Part shown: positions 47,431-59,261 of the stretch, piece after piece
Numbering within the stretch: position 1 is the stretch's first letter
Layout of the letters: every line of letters starts with the position of its first letter
Source: Puccinellia tenuiflora
Lineage: Eukaryota > Streptophyta > Magnoliopsida > Poales > Poaceae
Assembly (NCBI GenBank): GCA_012064385.1
Contig: QRDG01000918.1
Location: 744,001 to 808,000, forward strand
Length of the DNA stretch: 64,000 nucleotides
Direction of reading: 5' to 3'
Program-made: the position numbers and the translations under genes
The notes under the pieces: generated by a model
Databases searched by the model: none
Seen by the model: only the letters and a program-made list of their open reading frames with translations
Told to the model about the DNA's origin: nothing

Positions 47431-48183
47431 TCAAGTTACCTCATATTTGATTGGAATAGTTCCAATCATTATGGTAGCATATTTTGGTTCAGGAGGTGGT
47501 AAGGGAATTTCAATACTTCCAACCATAAGAGTATTTCTTTTAATGCAATTCACCATTTGGTTTACCATTGTAACAGCTTTCTTCTTGGGGAAATAGATAG
47601 TGTGCTCCTTTCCTTTAACGTTGAATGTCACTTTGCTTTCAGTGCAATCTATCACAGCCCCTGCAGTGTTTAAGAAAGGTCTGCCAAGGATAATAGACAA
47701 GTTATCATCCTCAGGCATGTCTAAAACAACAAAGTCTGTAGGGATTAACACATTAGCAACAGAAATAGGTACATCCTCACATATTCCAATAGGTATAGCA
47801 GTTGATTTATCAGCCATCTGCAATGAAACTTCAGTTGGAACCAATTTGTTTAAATCAAGTTTCTTATACAAAGAGAAAGGCATGACACTAACACCAGACC
47901 CCAAATCACATAGTGCATATCTCACATAGGTTTCTTTAATTTGACAAGGAATAGTTGGAATACCGGGATCTCCACGTTTTTCAGGCACTTTCCCTTTAAA
48001 GGAGTAATCAGCAAGCATAGCAGTAATAGCATCAGTAGAAATCTTTCTTTTATTAGTGACAATATCTTTCATGTATTTTGAATAAGGAGGAATTTTAATA
48101 GCATCAACAAGAGGAATTTGCAGATATAGAGATTTAATCAGCTCAAAGAACTTCTCAAATCTAGTGTCATCCAAAGTTTTCAT
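47431..48183 (-). CDS. Retropepsin-like aspartic protease domain of element C
   Basis: 250 residues. The active-site region reads CDLGSGVSVMPFSLY, where DLGSG replaces the usual D-T/S-G; this Asp-Leu-Gly form is seen in plant gypsy gag-protease proteins. The second hallmark, IILGRPFLNTAGAVID, is the typical ILGRPFL flap/loop region. It probably cleaves the gag precursor. The frame would normally be continuous with gag upstream (48961-49620), but the intervening 48183-48906 is in shifted frames. No reverse transcriptase follows. Confidence 0.75.
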   Translation of the reverse strand: MKTLDDTRFEKFFELIKSLYLQIPLVDAIKIPPYSKYMKDIVTNKRKISTDAITAMLADYSFKGKVPEKRGDPGIPTIPCQIKETYVRYALCDLGSGVSVMPFSLYKKLDLNKLVPTEVSLQMADKSTAIPIGICEDVPISVANVLIPTDFVVLDMPEDDNLSIILGRPFLNTAGAVIDCTESKVTFNVKGKEHTIYFPKKKAVTMVNQMVNCIKRNTLMVGSIEIPLPPPEPKYATIMIGTIPIKYEVT

Positions 48184-48960
48184 TACCTCTTGAGGATATG
48201 GTATGGGTCTTTGTACCCATGGATCCCTCTCTTTACCTTTTTGTGGATTTGGACGGTTTTTCTTCTTGTTCTTCTCAGTAGATGGTTGAGGGTCTTCCTT
48301 CTCAGCTGCTTCAGATTCTTTAACATTTTCATCTCTTTGTGGTTCTTCTTCAGGTGAGGATGATTCCTCCTCTTCATTATTATTATCTTCAGTCTCAGCA
48401 TCAGAAATAGAGATATCATTATCTTGTTCTTCAGAATCATCTTTATCTTGGTTTTCATTGGGAGATTTGCCCGCAGAAAGTTTCTTCTTTCGAGCTTCTT
48501 GCTATTTCCTCTTGGGATGGTCTTCAGGATAGTCAGGGTCCTTAGTACTTGCACCTCCCCTAGTATTAACTCCACAAACCTGTTTCTTCACATTAAGATT
48601 TTCATACAATTGATTTTGAAGAGAAATCATTTGTTCTACTTGATTATTCATCATCTCACAATGTTTAACAATTCTTTTTACCTCTCCCACATTAGCATGC
48701 AAACTTTCACGAAGAAATTTAATTTTGTGAGAGTTTTCCATGATCATCATTCTAATATTATGCTCTTCAGGATCATGACGATAAGCAAAATCATTCTCAT
48801 ATGATTCTTCAGTAAAAGATGTTACCTTTTCATTACGTTTTGTGGTGCTAATAACATTGACTGGGATAGGGAAACATGGTTGATCATTAGGAAGTTTGAC
48901 ACCCATTTCAGATAATTCCTTGAGTTGAGAGGTTTTAATTCCCTTCTCTTTAATGTCCTT

Positions 48961-50046
48961 TCAGGCTTCTTTCATTGCCTCTTTGTTTAGTTTGAGTATA
49001 CCTCCTTTCTTCTCCGGAAATATCTCATCAGTATTCCAATCATCATAATTCTTTGAGATAGTTTGCAATAACTCAATTGCTTCATCAACGGTCCTTTCCC
49101 TGAAAACATTACCTGCAATACTATCAAGATAGCCTCTGGTGTTTTCAGTTAGTCCATTGTAAAATATATCAAGTATTTCATTATCTTTGAAGCCATGGGT
49201 AGGACATTTCCTAACCATCTTATCATACCTCCCCCAAGCTTGGGGTAAATCCTCCTTCTCTTTCTGTGAAAAATTACTAATCTCAAGGGTTAGAGCATGA
49301 ATTTTATTAGCAGGGAAGTACTTATCAAAGAACATCTGCAAACATTCTTCCTTGCTAGTAATACATCCAGCTTCTAAACAATTATACCAACTTTTAGCAC
49401 TTCCTCCCAAAGAAAAAGGAAACAATTTTAAGAAATAGTAGCGTTTGTTAATTTCATCTTTCCCAAATAACTCAGATAATTCATGCAAATCAGCAATGTG
49501 ATCGAAAGGAAACTCGTCCTCTCTCCCATAAAACTTAGACTTCTCAGCCCTTTCAATAATTTCAGGATCAACATTAAACTCATAGTCTTTATCATTAATT
49601 TTAATAGCTGGACCATTCATTTTATCAGTAACGGGAAAATAGTCATCAAGAGGAGAATTTATCTGGACTCATGAAAGCCTTAATAATAGCATCCTCTCTC
49701 TCAGAAGAAGTTTCCATATCATCACAATATTCCCTATCTTCTAGTTCAGATCCCACATTTTCACTAATAGAAGATTCAGGATTCTCAGGTGTTTCAGTTA
49801 TCTCAGATATTTCAGGAATTTCAGGTGTTTCAAGTGTCACTTCTTTGTCTATGCCACCACATGTTAAATCACTTTCATTACTAGTACACATTTTAGACAA
49901 TGGTGAACTAGAAACAATTTTCCCCTTTTCTTAGGAACAACAGCAGAAGCAACATCAGGTGAAAAGTTTGGCCTACTTGGCAAATTGTTACCTGCACGAG
50001 TAGTTGAAGGCCTAATTTCCTTCGGAGTGGTCTTTTCCTTTCCCAT
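48961..50046 (-). CDS. Gag (retrotrans_gag) of element C, frameshifted N-terminus
   Basis: The core, 49620-48961, has the retrotrans_gag features FPFSLGGSAKSWYNCLEAG, MFFDKYFPANKIHALTLEI and FYNGLTENTRGYLDSIAG. An N-terminal part begins MGKEKTTPKEIRPSTTRAG at 50046, near the primer site, and continues after a frame change through an acidic Glu/Pro/Ile-rich repeat (PEIPEISEITETPENPES, 49646-49900). At least two frame changes separate these pieces, so the protein is not made intact from this copy. It would form the capsid shell. Confidence 0.72.
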
Positions 50047-51545
50047 GGTTAGGAACAAGCAAATGCAGCAAATAAATGATATCAAGTTGTCTTACCAATA
50101 AAGCTAGGGTCCCCGGCAACGGCGCCAGAAAACGTCTTGATGCCCACAAGTATAGGGGATCGATGAAGTCTTCGTTGGGAAGTATTACCCAAATTTATAG
50201 TTCGTCTCGATGGGAACACAAGAATATCAATAAGACCTTAGCAATTGAGGCGTCACTCTCAACCACACCTGTATATCAATAACTTGCAGCAGTAGTAGTG
50301 ATGGCAGTAAAGGATTCAAGCGAGCAGAAATAAAACAGCAATAGTAACAAGGATTTCCCAGTTTTCACCGGAAAAGTGAAAGTGTAACTCAGAGATTTAA
50401 AACGTAGGCATGAGGTGATAGCGGGGCGTTGCATGAATGAGATTGATCATATAATAAAGTAAATCTAGCAATGGGACTTTTCTCTAACTCCGATATATGT
50501 AGGTATGTGTTCCTTAAATAGTTGTGCGTACTAACAAAGAGAATTTGCGCAACATCTATTGCCCTACCTGCCCATTTCACCGGGGTCAACTTGGAACTAC
50601 AGGTAATTAAGGTCTACCCTTTCGTGTAGACCGGGACAATGCATTAACACTCCATGAACACATAGGATCCTCAAACTAGAACATCTCCCCCTTGTTTTCC
50701 CTATATGTCACTTTTAGGGTTCGCAGGTTCAATATAATAGTAGGTGATACACTTTGCAGGTAAATACCAAACTCAATTATATGATGAAGCAAATAAGTTC
50801 AGTACTGAAATCATGCCACTCGGGCCCTAGTAGCAAGCATTAAACATAGCATAAGTGCACCAACACAATACAAAAGCATCCTCAAGATAAACCCTAAGAT
50901 TATCGAACAACGGGTAGCATTACATGGTCAATCTCATCCAATCCCCATCCACCTCACATGCCTACAGCAAACTACTCACCCATGGTGATGGAGAAAGAGC
51001 TCATGGTTGATGGAGATGAAGGCGGTGAAGATGGCGGTGAAGACGGCCTCCGGATCCCTCCACCGGAGGAGAAATCCTGGATCAATCTGTCCCCGAAACG
51101 AAGAACGTGGTGGTGGCGGCGGTGTGTTTCGCGAAAATCTCCTCTCCCCCTCGGGCAAGCGTTTTTTCTCATATATGAAGGCATATGTCGAAGACCGGAG
51201 GCGAGACGGTGCCCGAGGCCCATTTGGGGTGGGCCCACGCGGCTACAGTACCAGGCCGCGTGGGGCCACCTCTTTTGGCCCTCCGGCACCCCCTCATGTC
51301 CATCCTTAGTCCAAAGTGCTTCTTTTCCATAAAAAGTGACGTGGTATTTTTCCCCGATTTTATTTCCTGCAAAAATAGCCAGGGGAGAGACTTTGCTAAA
51401 AACAGCGTCAGAATCAGCAGTTTTATTCAAATATGGAAAGATCCCAGAGCAAATTGTGAGGCAAAGTGCTTGGAAAAGTGGATGCATTTTGGATGCATCA
51501 CCCGGCGGTCGCCAACTCGAGGTTGATCACGTGCAAGAGGAACTA

Positions 51546-54500
51546 TGTAACATCCCGGGGTTTTCCCCAAATTAGAATTTGTTTGTTTTTCTTTTTGCAT
51601 CATCATGACATCAACATCATGCGCATCGTATATTTTTTTGGCAACAAAAACTATTTTTATTAAACCCTATTTTATTTTGCAAAAATTTGTCACAAAAATT
51701 TTACCGAGACAGTCGTCTCCGTTTTCTAAAATTAATTACCAAATTTAATTTGCAAAAGAAAAAAAATCAAAGTTCGAGTGCGCTAGAGAGTTGCCCAAAC
51801 CTGGCCCAAGCCCACCTAACCTCCAAACCCTAGGGTTTCCCCCTGGCTTTTTCCTTTCCCACCCCCTGCCTTTTGCAGCCACCCTCCTCTTTTTCTTTCT
51901 TTTTCTGTTTGGGTCCTTCCACCTCACAAACAGATCCTTTTCTTTTTCCTTCAGGTCCCTGGGACCTTATCCTTTTTTCCCTTCTCTCTCCCCTCCTGTG
52001 GTCGTCCTCTCCTTCCTCCCTCGATCCCCTCTTCCTCCCCGCATCGAGCTCCTCCTCTCCCCACCTTGCCTCCCTCCTTCCTGTGCTCCTCCCTCGCGCA
52101 TCCCCCTGCGGCCCTCGTCCCCTGCTCCCGCTCCTCCTCGACCTGCTCCGCCGCGCACCTCCCCGCCGGACAGGCCGTCCGCTCGCGGCCGGCTCTTCCT
52201 CGCGCCGTCGGCCCGTCCCCGGAGCTCCTGCCTCGCCTCGAGCTCTGGCCGCTGTCGACTCTCCGCGTCTGCAGCGCCACGGCGCTCCTCTCGCGCATCG
52301 CCCCTCCTGCACCGAGGCGGCCGAAAAGCCTCGTCACTCCTCCCTCTGCTCCACGTCGACCGCGCCGGCGAGCGCCTCGCCAGCCCGAGCCCTACTCCGA
52401 CCCGCTGCATCCTCGGTTCCTCCCCGGGCTCCCCGGCGCGCCATGGCGTCCTCTCCATCTCCCTCGACCTCGCCATGCCCGAGCTGCGCCCGTGCTGCTC
52501 GTCCCCGTCTCCTTGGCTCCATCTCTCCAACCAGCGCCTCTGGCCGTGTTCCATGCCTCCGACCCGAGGGTGCTGCTGCTGCTCCCGTGTGTGCCTCCGT
52601 CAGTGCAGCCTCCGTTTTGTGCGTGCATCATGTTCCCGATGTTGTGTTCCCCGACATCTCCGTGTCTGTGTTCCCGTTCCCGTCGTGAAGCCGATCCCCG
52701 ACGCAAGTTCTCCGACCGTGAAGCCCGATGCCGTGCACGACGGATACGACAAGTCCGACCCGATGACCCGCCGTGAACCACGACGACCATGAACGGTGAT
52801 ACGACAAGATCTTCCACGACTCCGTGCACGACGACACGACTCCGTGAACCGGAACCGCCAAGTTCTCCGCTTTGTGTTTTGTGTCGGCCGCCTTCGTGCG
52901 TGTCCGTGAAGACGAAGACCGTCGCCGTGTTGCGCATGCCGTGAACCCCGAAGACTGAGTACCCCGATACCGTGAAACCCGTCGACCCCGAAGACCGGAA
53001 CGCCAAGGTCCGCAACCACGAAGACCCGAGTACGACTACTTCCACGACGTCGACTACCACGACTACTTCGACTCCAGACGGATGACTACTTTGACTACAT
53101 CGACTACTTCCTCTTCGAATCCGAAGTTTCCCCGAATCCGATGTGTGACCCCAACCCTAACCCTATACCATATATATACGTATCTTATAAAATCATGCAT
53201 CATTAATTAACATCGCATCTTTATCCATTTAGTCGAATTAAATCAACTAAATTAATTATGGGGTTTAGTCCGGTGCATTTATATTGTGCACCAATCCCAT
53301 TAAAAATGATTTGCCATGTGTTAGGGATAAAATTGGATCACCTTTAATTTGTCATGCATTCATGTCATCAACATGCCGCTTCTTTTGCCATAGTAGTAAA
53401 ATGCATCTTTTATGTTTCCGGTGTTCGTTGCTTCTTCGGGAATAGGACGTTGAGTTGATGTGAGCAACAACAAGTTCTGCTACTTCTACCAGATTGCAGG
53501 CAAGTGATACTCCCTTGCTATCTTTGCTTGTTTTCTGTCTCTTACTCCTCCTATCTTTTGTTCCTTGCTAGCCTTATGTTACGATGCTTGTGTTCCGATC
53601 CTATTTGCATGTTTACCTGGCAGCCATGATATAACCACACCCCCACATCCTATTTACCTGTTGCTTGTTTACCTTGTTAGTCTTGCGAGTCGTAGTGAAT
53701 GCTTAGGTGCTTTGCTTGAGTCCTGTTATCTCTTTATCTAGTCTTGTTTCTAATATGATAGCTAGGCTCAACTAAAATAGTAATCTTTAATTTTCTGTTG
53801 CGATGGGAATAATATAATAAAGATAAGGCACCGGCAGAAGGCCAATCGTGGTGTTTTGTTCTGCTAGTGTCGCCTAGGACCCGAGTTCTTTTCCGCTGAT
53901 CCAAGACTGAGCGCACTAACCACATGTGGGAGTTCTATGGGCCTCACCGCAATCTATTACCGGATCTTCAAACCTGTCCAGGAGCCACAACTTAGTTCGG
54001 ATATTTCTACGGTTACAAGCGCGGATGTTATGGTAAGATGGATACGTGGTTACTTACGTAGGCCTTGCGGTATGATGCGAAGTGACCATTCTCATGGTAG
54101 TCTGTGTCACCTAGCACGTAGACGCAAATGGCTAGGTCCGCCTCGGAGCTTCAGCCGGACTTTCAAGGCGGTTCCAACCTAGCTAGGTGGCTCACTAGAC
54201 TTGTTTGTAGAGAAGGGAAGTAGTCGAACGCTCCAAAGGTACACCTCTAAGCGAGTGTTTCGATGCGTGTGGGTTCATTGGTGCATCCCTGCAGGGTGAA
54301 ATCTTTTCGAAAAGCCGTGTCCGCGGTTATGGACGACTTGGTGAAATGCGCTGGCTAAAAAGATCATAGACAACTTGCACCTAATGATTTTAACTTGACT
54401 AGTAAGACAGATTACATGAATAAATAACCCATAAAATTTGTGAACTGTGTGAGTGCCTTTGGGCTTGCTACTCATGGTTTTAAACGGGCTGGTAAGGAAT

Positions 54501-55099
54501 TGGCTGGGTTATGTTTGGTGTTAGTATAGTTGGTTCCTTTTGTGCTCTCTTACCTTGTCTCTTTTAGATGAAAGTTGTAGTGTGTCTCTATAAGTTGTTA
54601 GTGCTGCTTGCCGCCGCCTCAATCGCTAACCATGTTTCCCCGGAATTCCAGCTTTGATATCTTGTGAGTATTACTTGCCAGTACTGTTTATAGTACTGAC
54701 CCCTTTGGGGCTGCTATTACAATGCAGCCGACAAGTTTGAAGTCTGACGATGTTATCTTGTGAATCCCTCCGGCTTGGCCTGGGCAGGGATATGGTGCTT
54801 TCGTTTATCTTCAGGACTCTTAGTCCAATTTGTATCTTGTCCGTAGTTGGACGCAATTCGCTTCCGTTGTTATTTTGGATCTTTGTATTGTATCTTTTGC
54901 TCTTGACTCAGTGAGTTCTTGTTGTATATATGTTGTTTTGTGGGTTCCATCGAGAACTTTTGGTAATGTTATCACAATTCCACCCACATAACGTGTGTGT
55001 TGCGGCGTGCACGTTATGCCTGGTGGGCGTCCTAGGATCGTTATTATGCGGATTTGGCGGGAATCGCTCAAGTCTGCATACGATCCGGGGGGCGTTACA
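51546..55099. mobile_element. Large solo-LTR-like unit D (3.55 kb)
   Basis: It starts TGTAACATCCCGG and ends GGCGTTACA, the TG...CA form with short inverted repeats TGTAAC/GTTACA. Flanks are AACTA (51541-51545) and AACTT (55100-55104), a 5-bp target duplication with one change; unit 1 supports AACT as the original site. No inner LTR boundary, primer site or coding domain was found, so a solo LTR of a large gypsy-type element is the best reading. The left part (51790-52800) is CT-rich and gives long low-complexity frames that are not genes. Confidence 0.7.
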
Positions 55100-55505
55100 A
55101 ACTTGCCGTCATCTTGGGCCAGCAACACGAATGACCAGTCAACGATGGCCCCGAGTGGCACAGAGACATGCTTTCCGGTTACGGGGTTGCACACATAGAG
55201 CTCAGAACATGCAAGCGGGGTGAGCATGTGGACGGGAGGAGGTGGTGGCAGGGACAGTTGGCGGCGGAGGGCGACGAGGCTGCCGTGCGAGGCCACGGGT
55301 TCGTAGCCTTTTAACTCACTTTCTCGTTCCTCAAGGAACGCAAGCACGACTTTGCCAGTAGCCTTCGCCTTGTCATCGCTTGGACGAAGTCCATCTTGCC
55401 GGACGTGAACCCGCACATAGCGCCGAGGAGGCGGTACGGGGAGACATTGGGCTGCTCCCTCCGTCAACATGGTGGCCGCGTCTGGCGGCGCCATTCTTAA
55501 TCTTA

Positions 55506-55828
55506 GAGCATCTCCAACAAACGCGCGCTAAAAATCGTTGTTTATGGTGCGGAAGGCCAAAACCAGCGCTCCAGCAGACGCTAATAGTAACGCGCGCCCA
55601 AAAAAATATCCAGCATGCGGCAAGTTGCGGCAACGCGCGCTGTAGATTTAGTGCGCTGGTGACAGCGCGCTGCAAAGTTTAGTGCATGGAAGGCCAAAAC
55701 AACGCTCCAGCTGGCGCCCAATAATAGCGTGCTGCATTTTAACGTGTGTGGAGAAGCAACCACCCTCACCTATGCGCTAAAACACTATTTCGACACTGGA
55801 AAAAAGCTTTAGCGCGCGGAGATAGCTC
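55506..55828. mobile_element. Harbinger-type MITE (GAGCATCTCC ends)
   Basis: Flanked by TTA on both sides (55503-55505 and 55829-55831). The left end GAGCATCTCCAACAAACGCGC and the reverse complement of the right end (GAGCTATCTCCGCGCGCTAAA) match with a small gap. It contains several GCGCGCT and CCAGC modules. Confidence 0.72.
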
Positions 55829-56349
55829 TTAGAGATGCCCGAGAGCACACACGCGGATAGGGAATATGTGAAGAAGTACGTAAACGAAGCTCTCTGGTCG
55901 CAAACTTCACGACTGGATCTCAACTAGGCCATAGCCCATGGGCGTGTTTGGTTGCTCGGACCAAAATCGGCCTTCCCGTCTCCTTGGCCCTGGCGGGCCT
56001 GGCCCGAGGGAAACGAGGCCAGAGCCCATTTTCGCGTTTGGTTGCCTACAAAATCGACTTGGGGCTGTTTAGGTGCAAAACACACATGTTTGGTTGCGTG
56101 GTGGTTTAGATATCTTGTCACCACATTCAAACATGGTGATCTTACCACCTCATAACACACATGCACACAATCAGGATCAGTGCACTTAACTACATCACAT
56201 CAGGGGAAAGCACACACCCTGATCAAAGTAAGCAGGGGAAGGTAAACACCCTGATCAAAACAAGTTTTTGGGCATTGTAAGCCCTGGTTAACATCTAGCA
56301 GGGGCATCCCATGCCCATGATGAACACTAAACAGGGGTACGGAAAAGAC

Positions 56350-56726
56350 TTGCTACCCCCATGGGTAGCTATACACCCTAAGTTTGATCGAAACGTATAT
56401 GCAACGGTAAAATGAGATTACTCAAGTAGACAAGGGGGGTGTCACTAGTAGAGTTGATAGAATTATTAAAAAGTATTTTGAATTTTTTTCGAATTTTTTT
56501 CCATCCGCTGTGATTTTTTTAGTAAAGTTTGACCCAAAAGTCAACAAAAAAGTCAACTATGAAAAAAAGCTAAAAATGACCACCAAAAAATAATTTTTTG
56601 AAAATTCCGAAACCAGTTTTGTACACCAAATATCCGTGTTTTACTAGGAAAACAAGCTAAAACGGATACATACGGCTTGCATCTCCGGATAATGCATGGG
56701 TGTGTAGCTACCCATGCGGGTAGCAA
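56350..56726. mobile_element. Fold-back element nested in the B3-carrying transposon
   Basis: TTGCTACCCCCATGGGTAGC at the left and the reverse complement of the right end (TTGCTACCCGCATGGGTAGC) match in about 27 of 29 positions. The unit of about 377 bp sits between two copies of a longer local repeat containing CAGGGGCATCCCATGCCC (about 56280-56340 and 56760-56870). Confidence 0.78.
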
Positions 56727-56889
56727 ATTGCATCTCAACAGGGGTATCCCAAGCCCCTGGTCAAAACAAGTTTTTGGGCATTGTAAAGCCTGCTTAACAT
56801 CTAGCAGGGGCATCCCATGCCCCTGATGAACACTAAACAGGCGCATCCCATGCCCCTGATCAAAATGCATCAGCTACTATATATAAACA

Positions 56890-58217
56890 CTGACCACGCT
56901 GGTACTAGCCGTGGTCAGGACAAGCGTACCCCCTTGCGGTGGAATCCAAGCTCTTGTAGATGTCGATCTTGAAGCATGTTGCCGTGAGCTTGAAGACAAC
57001 GACGTCGTCCTGCTGCATGTCGTAGCGGTTGACGACCTCTGGCCAGTGCCTCCCAGCACTATCTCGTCGGTGTTCTTGTAGTAGCTGACCTGAACATGCT
57101 CATCGCAGAAATTGCAGGTGCCGATCAGAATGCATCGGGGAAGGGGGATCGCCAGCCATGCCTTCAACGCAGCATGGAAGGACCTTGGGATGACGAGCAT
57201 CTTCAGGTCACCCCGGTCCAGCTGCGTGTAGAAGCGGCGTGGTAGGACAGGTCTTGGCATGTGGCCGATCCTCGGCCTCTTCCCCTTCGTCGTCCTCAAG
57301 AGCTCTAAAGCCTCCTCGTCTCTCCCACGCAGAAGTGGCTTCTGATGCCTGCTGTTGAACGGGATGATCCCGGGCTTGGGCACCAGTGGCTCAAACCCAG
57401 GAGGCACGTCGGGAATATCTTGCTCAGCCTTGGGTACCTTGTCATAAAGGATGACGTTTATTAGCAACGGATGATGAAGCAGGATACGAATGAACATGCA
57501 TAGCATGGACAAAGAACCCAAAATCATTGCATGGAGGCAGTGGATATGTGCATTTCGGAAAAAAACTACCAAATGTAGCACTGCATGGACAAAGAATGAA
57601 CAAGCAAGAAAACCCCCAAATCGAGGATATGTGCATTTGGGGGAAAAATACCCCAAATCAAGCATTGCATGCGAATCTAAACTACAGATCGGAGGAAGTA
57701 CTACATTTGTACATGTGAATCTACCATCTACTACGCTAATCCAAGAGTAGAGCATGCTAATCAAGACATGTCACACGAAACCCTAACCAAATCTGAGATA
57801 ATGTTCTTACCGGAGGAGCTCGGTCGGCGCTGAAGGAGGTGGAGGCGGTGGCGGCGGTGGAGGTCCTGGAGGCGGTGAAGGAGGTGGAGGTGACGCCAGG
57901 CTTGAAGACGAAGGCCGCCCGCTGGACGAACCGGGGAACGAAATCCCCACAAAGGGCGCGGCCATCAGCCCCATCAGGCCAATCGGCGCTGCCGCCCGCA
58001 TCGCCGGGGCCGTAAGACCGGGCATTGATGGCCCGGCCGTGGAAGCAGCCGCCGTTGCCGACGCCGATGATGGTCGACGACAGCAGATGGGCGAAGGGGA
58101 GTTGAAGATGGGGCTAAGCTCCGACGTTGAGATGTCCCTGGCAAGAATGCTGGACACCCAGCGGGAGTGCGGTCCATTGCCTGGGGGCGGGCACGGCGGT
58201 GGACTAGGACCCGCCAT
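56890..58217 (-). pseudogene. B3-domain-like gene captured in a transposon, frameshifted
   Basis: A first exon-like frame starts at 58217 (MAGPSPPPCPPPGNG). It is rich in Pro, Ser and Ala and ends in a polyproline run before a GT-type donor near 57811. A second block (about 57450-56890) reads VPPGFEPLVPKPGIIPF, RRFYTQLDRGDLKMLVIP, HVQVSYYKNTDEIVLG. After a one-base frame change near 57045 it continues HWPEVVNRYDMQQDDVVVFK and IDIYKSL, ending at a stop near 56896. The last part has the strand pattern of plant B3 DNA-binding domains (W..V..Y.....D.VVFK). The splice phases do not fit simply, so this copy is probably non-functional. The family call is an inference from the pattern. Confidence 0.5.
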
Positions 58218-58768
58218 GCGCTTCGGCGGTGCGGTGGTCAAGAGCGATGGAGCTAATGGGGTTGGGCGGTGAGGGGAGTGGGGAGTTATGCCGAAACGTC
58301 CCGTCTCCCGCGCTTCCCAACGCGTGCGAGGCAAAGGCACGCATGGCTCTCCACAGCCTGCCCCTGGAAAAACGGCCGATTCGGCCGTTCCCCCTCAGCC
58401 AGGCCCAGCGTGCTTTAAGGTTCGTGCGCATGCAGGAATGCAGGAACGCGGGCTGGGCCAGGCCACCAAACGCCCGACGCATGCGCCGGGCCTGGTTGAG
58501 GAGCCCGTGGGCTACCAAACACGCCCCATATGAACCGAGCCCGCTACTTCTTATAGGCACATGGCATGTACTCATGTGGGAGGAGTTCTGCTAATCGGAT
58601 TGGATCTCCGAGTTTGTGTGTCTTCAGGAAAATCAACGAATTAAAAGTTGGGCTTAATATGTTGGGACGACCTTGCCAAGTTGGGCTTACTCTGTTGGGC
58701 CGCATACTTACGTACCGAGTGGGTTTTGACAGCTACATGAACGGGGTGCACTCGTCATGCCTAAACTG

Positions 58769-59261
58769 TAGGCCTGGAATTCGAGCCTCGCTTAAGCTTG
58801 TTCAACTAACGAGTTAGGTCGGCTCGACTCGTTTAACAATCGAGTCCAGAAATAAAACTTGTCTCGACTCGCTTAAGCTCGCGAGTTACTCGGCTCGACT
58901 CCTTTAGGTCGGTAAAACTGTGAACATGTAAATCATAGTTTGTATATATTTTTTCGAATTATTTTGGGCATGTATGACATAATAATCCTGACAATCAATG
59001 ATAATATGACACCATCACGTAATTTGTATTCGATAAACTACGATAATCATGAACAATTATTCATGTAGATAAGAAAGATGGGTATTGACTACTTTTACCG
59101 AGTTTCAGTAACTCGGCTCGTTTAACTCGACTCGTTTATCATCCAAAATGAAAACTCGGCTCGGCTCGGCTCGTTTAACAACGAGTTCGAGCCAAGCCAA
59201 GCCGAGTTGCGAGTTACTCGTTTAACTCGCGAGTTTCGAGTTTTAGTTCCAGGCCTACGTA
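58769..59261. mobile_element. hAT-like element (TAGGCCTGGAA ends)
   Basis: TAGGCCTGGAA at the left matches the reverse complement of TTCCAGGCCTA at the right. CTAAACTG occurs on both sides (58761-58768 and 59262-59269), with four extra bases (CGTA) before the right copy. Unit 1 has one copy at 10164. The interior is full of CTCGACTCG/CGAGTT modules. The 8-bp duplication supports hAT. Confidence 0.72.

Larger units (their letters stand above)
42487..51500 (-). mobile_element. Athila-type gypsy LTR retrotransposon C (9.0 kb), no pol
   Basis: Flanked by CCCGG on both sides (42482-42486 and 51501-51505). LTRs are 42487-43861 and 50138-51500, starting TGATGCCCACAA and ending GGATGCATCA. Primer site TGGCGCCGTTGCCGGGGA (reverse complement 50110-50127) and a purine tract at 43862-43880 give minus orientation. 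In element order it holds gag, an aspartic protease domain and an ATHILA ORF1-like region; no reverse transcriptase, RNase H or integrase was found. This layout resembles Sabrina/WHAM elements of Triticeae, an attribution made from memory. LTRs are similar, with small indels in a GAAGATGGCGGT repeat. Confidence 0.9.
41630..55497 (-). pseudogene. F-box-associated-like pseudogene of unit 3, split by four insertions
   Basis: Coding pieces in minus-strand order are 55497-55100, 51545-51501, 42486-41939 and 41739-41630. They line up with the unit 1 gene end to end, so the breaks are insertions: a solo-LTR-like unit (51546-55099), an Athila-type element (42487-51500) and a hAT MITE (41740-41938), with another MITE just 5' (55506-55828). 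Even with these removed, the 5' piece is out of frame between about 55380 and 55470, and the SCCT/Lys-rich positions differ. The gene is dead. It keeps ELYVCNPVTGKHVSVPLG near 55170-55220 and the WTRSSFIDLWKIKVQ block near 42050. Confidence 0.85.
55940..58526. mobile_element. TIR transposon (GGGCGTGTTTGG) carrying a B3-like gene
   Basis: The ends GGGCGTGTTTGG and CCAAACACGCCC are perfect inverted repeats. CAT flanks both sides (55937-55939 and 58527-58529), and unit 1 lacks the 2.6 kb at the equivalent place (about 9950). A 3-bp duplication suggests Harbinger-type or CACTA-type movement; the terminal sequence favours Harbinger. No transposase was seen. Inside are a host-like gene and a fold-back insert at 56350. 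Confidence 0.75.

Noticed and set aside
51791..52792. Long open frames on both strands (up to 333 codons) inside unit D
   Set aside because: The composition is C/T-rich low complexity (Ser, Pro, Leu, Arg runs), overlapping frames are open on both strands, and the stretch lies within an LTR-like unit. There is no domain or splice pattern.
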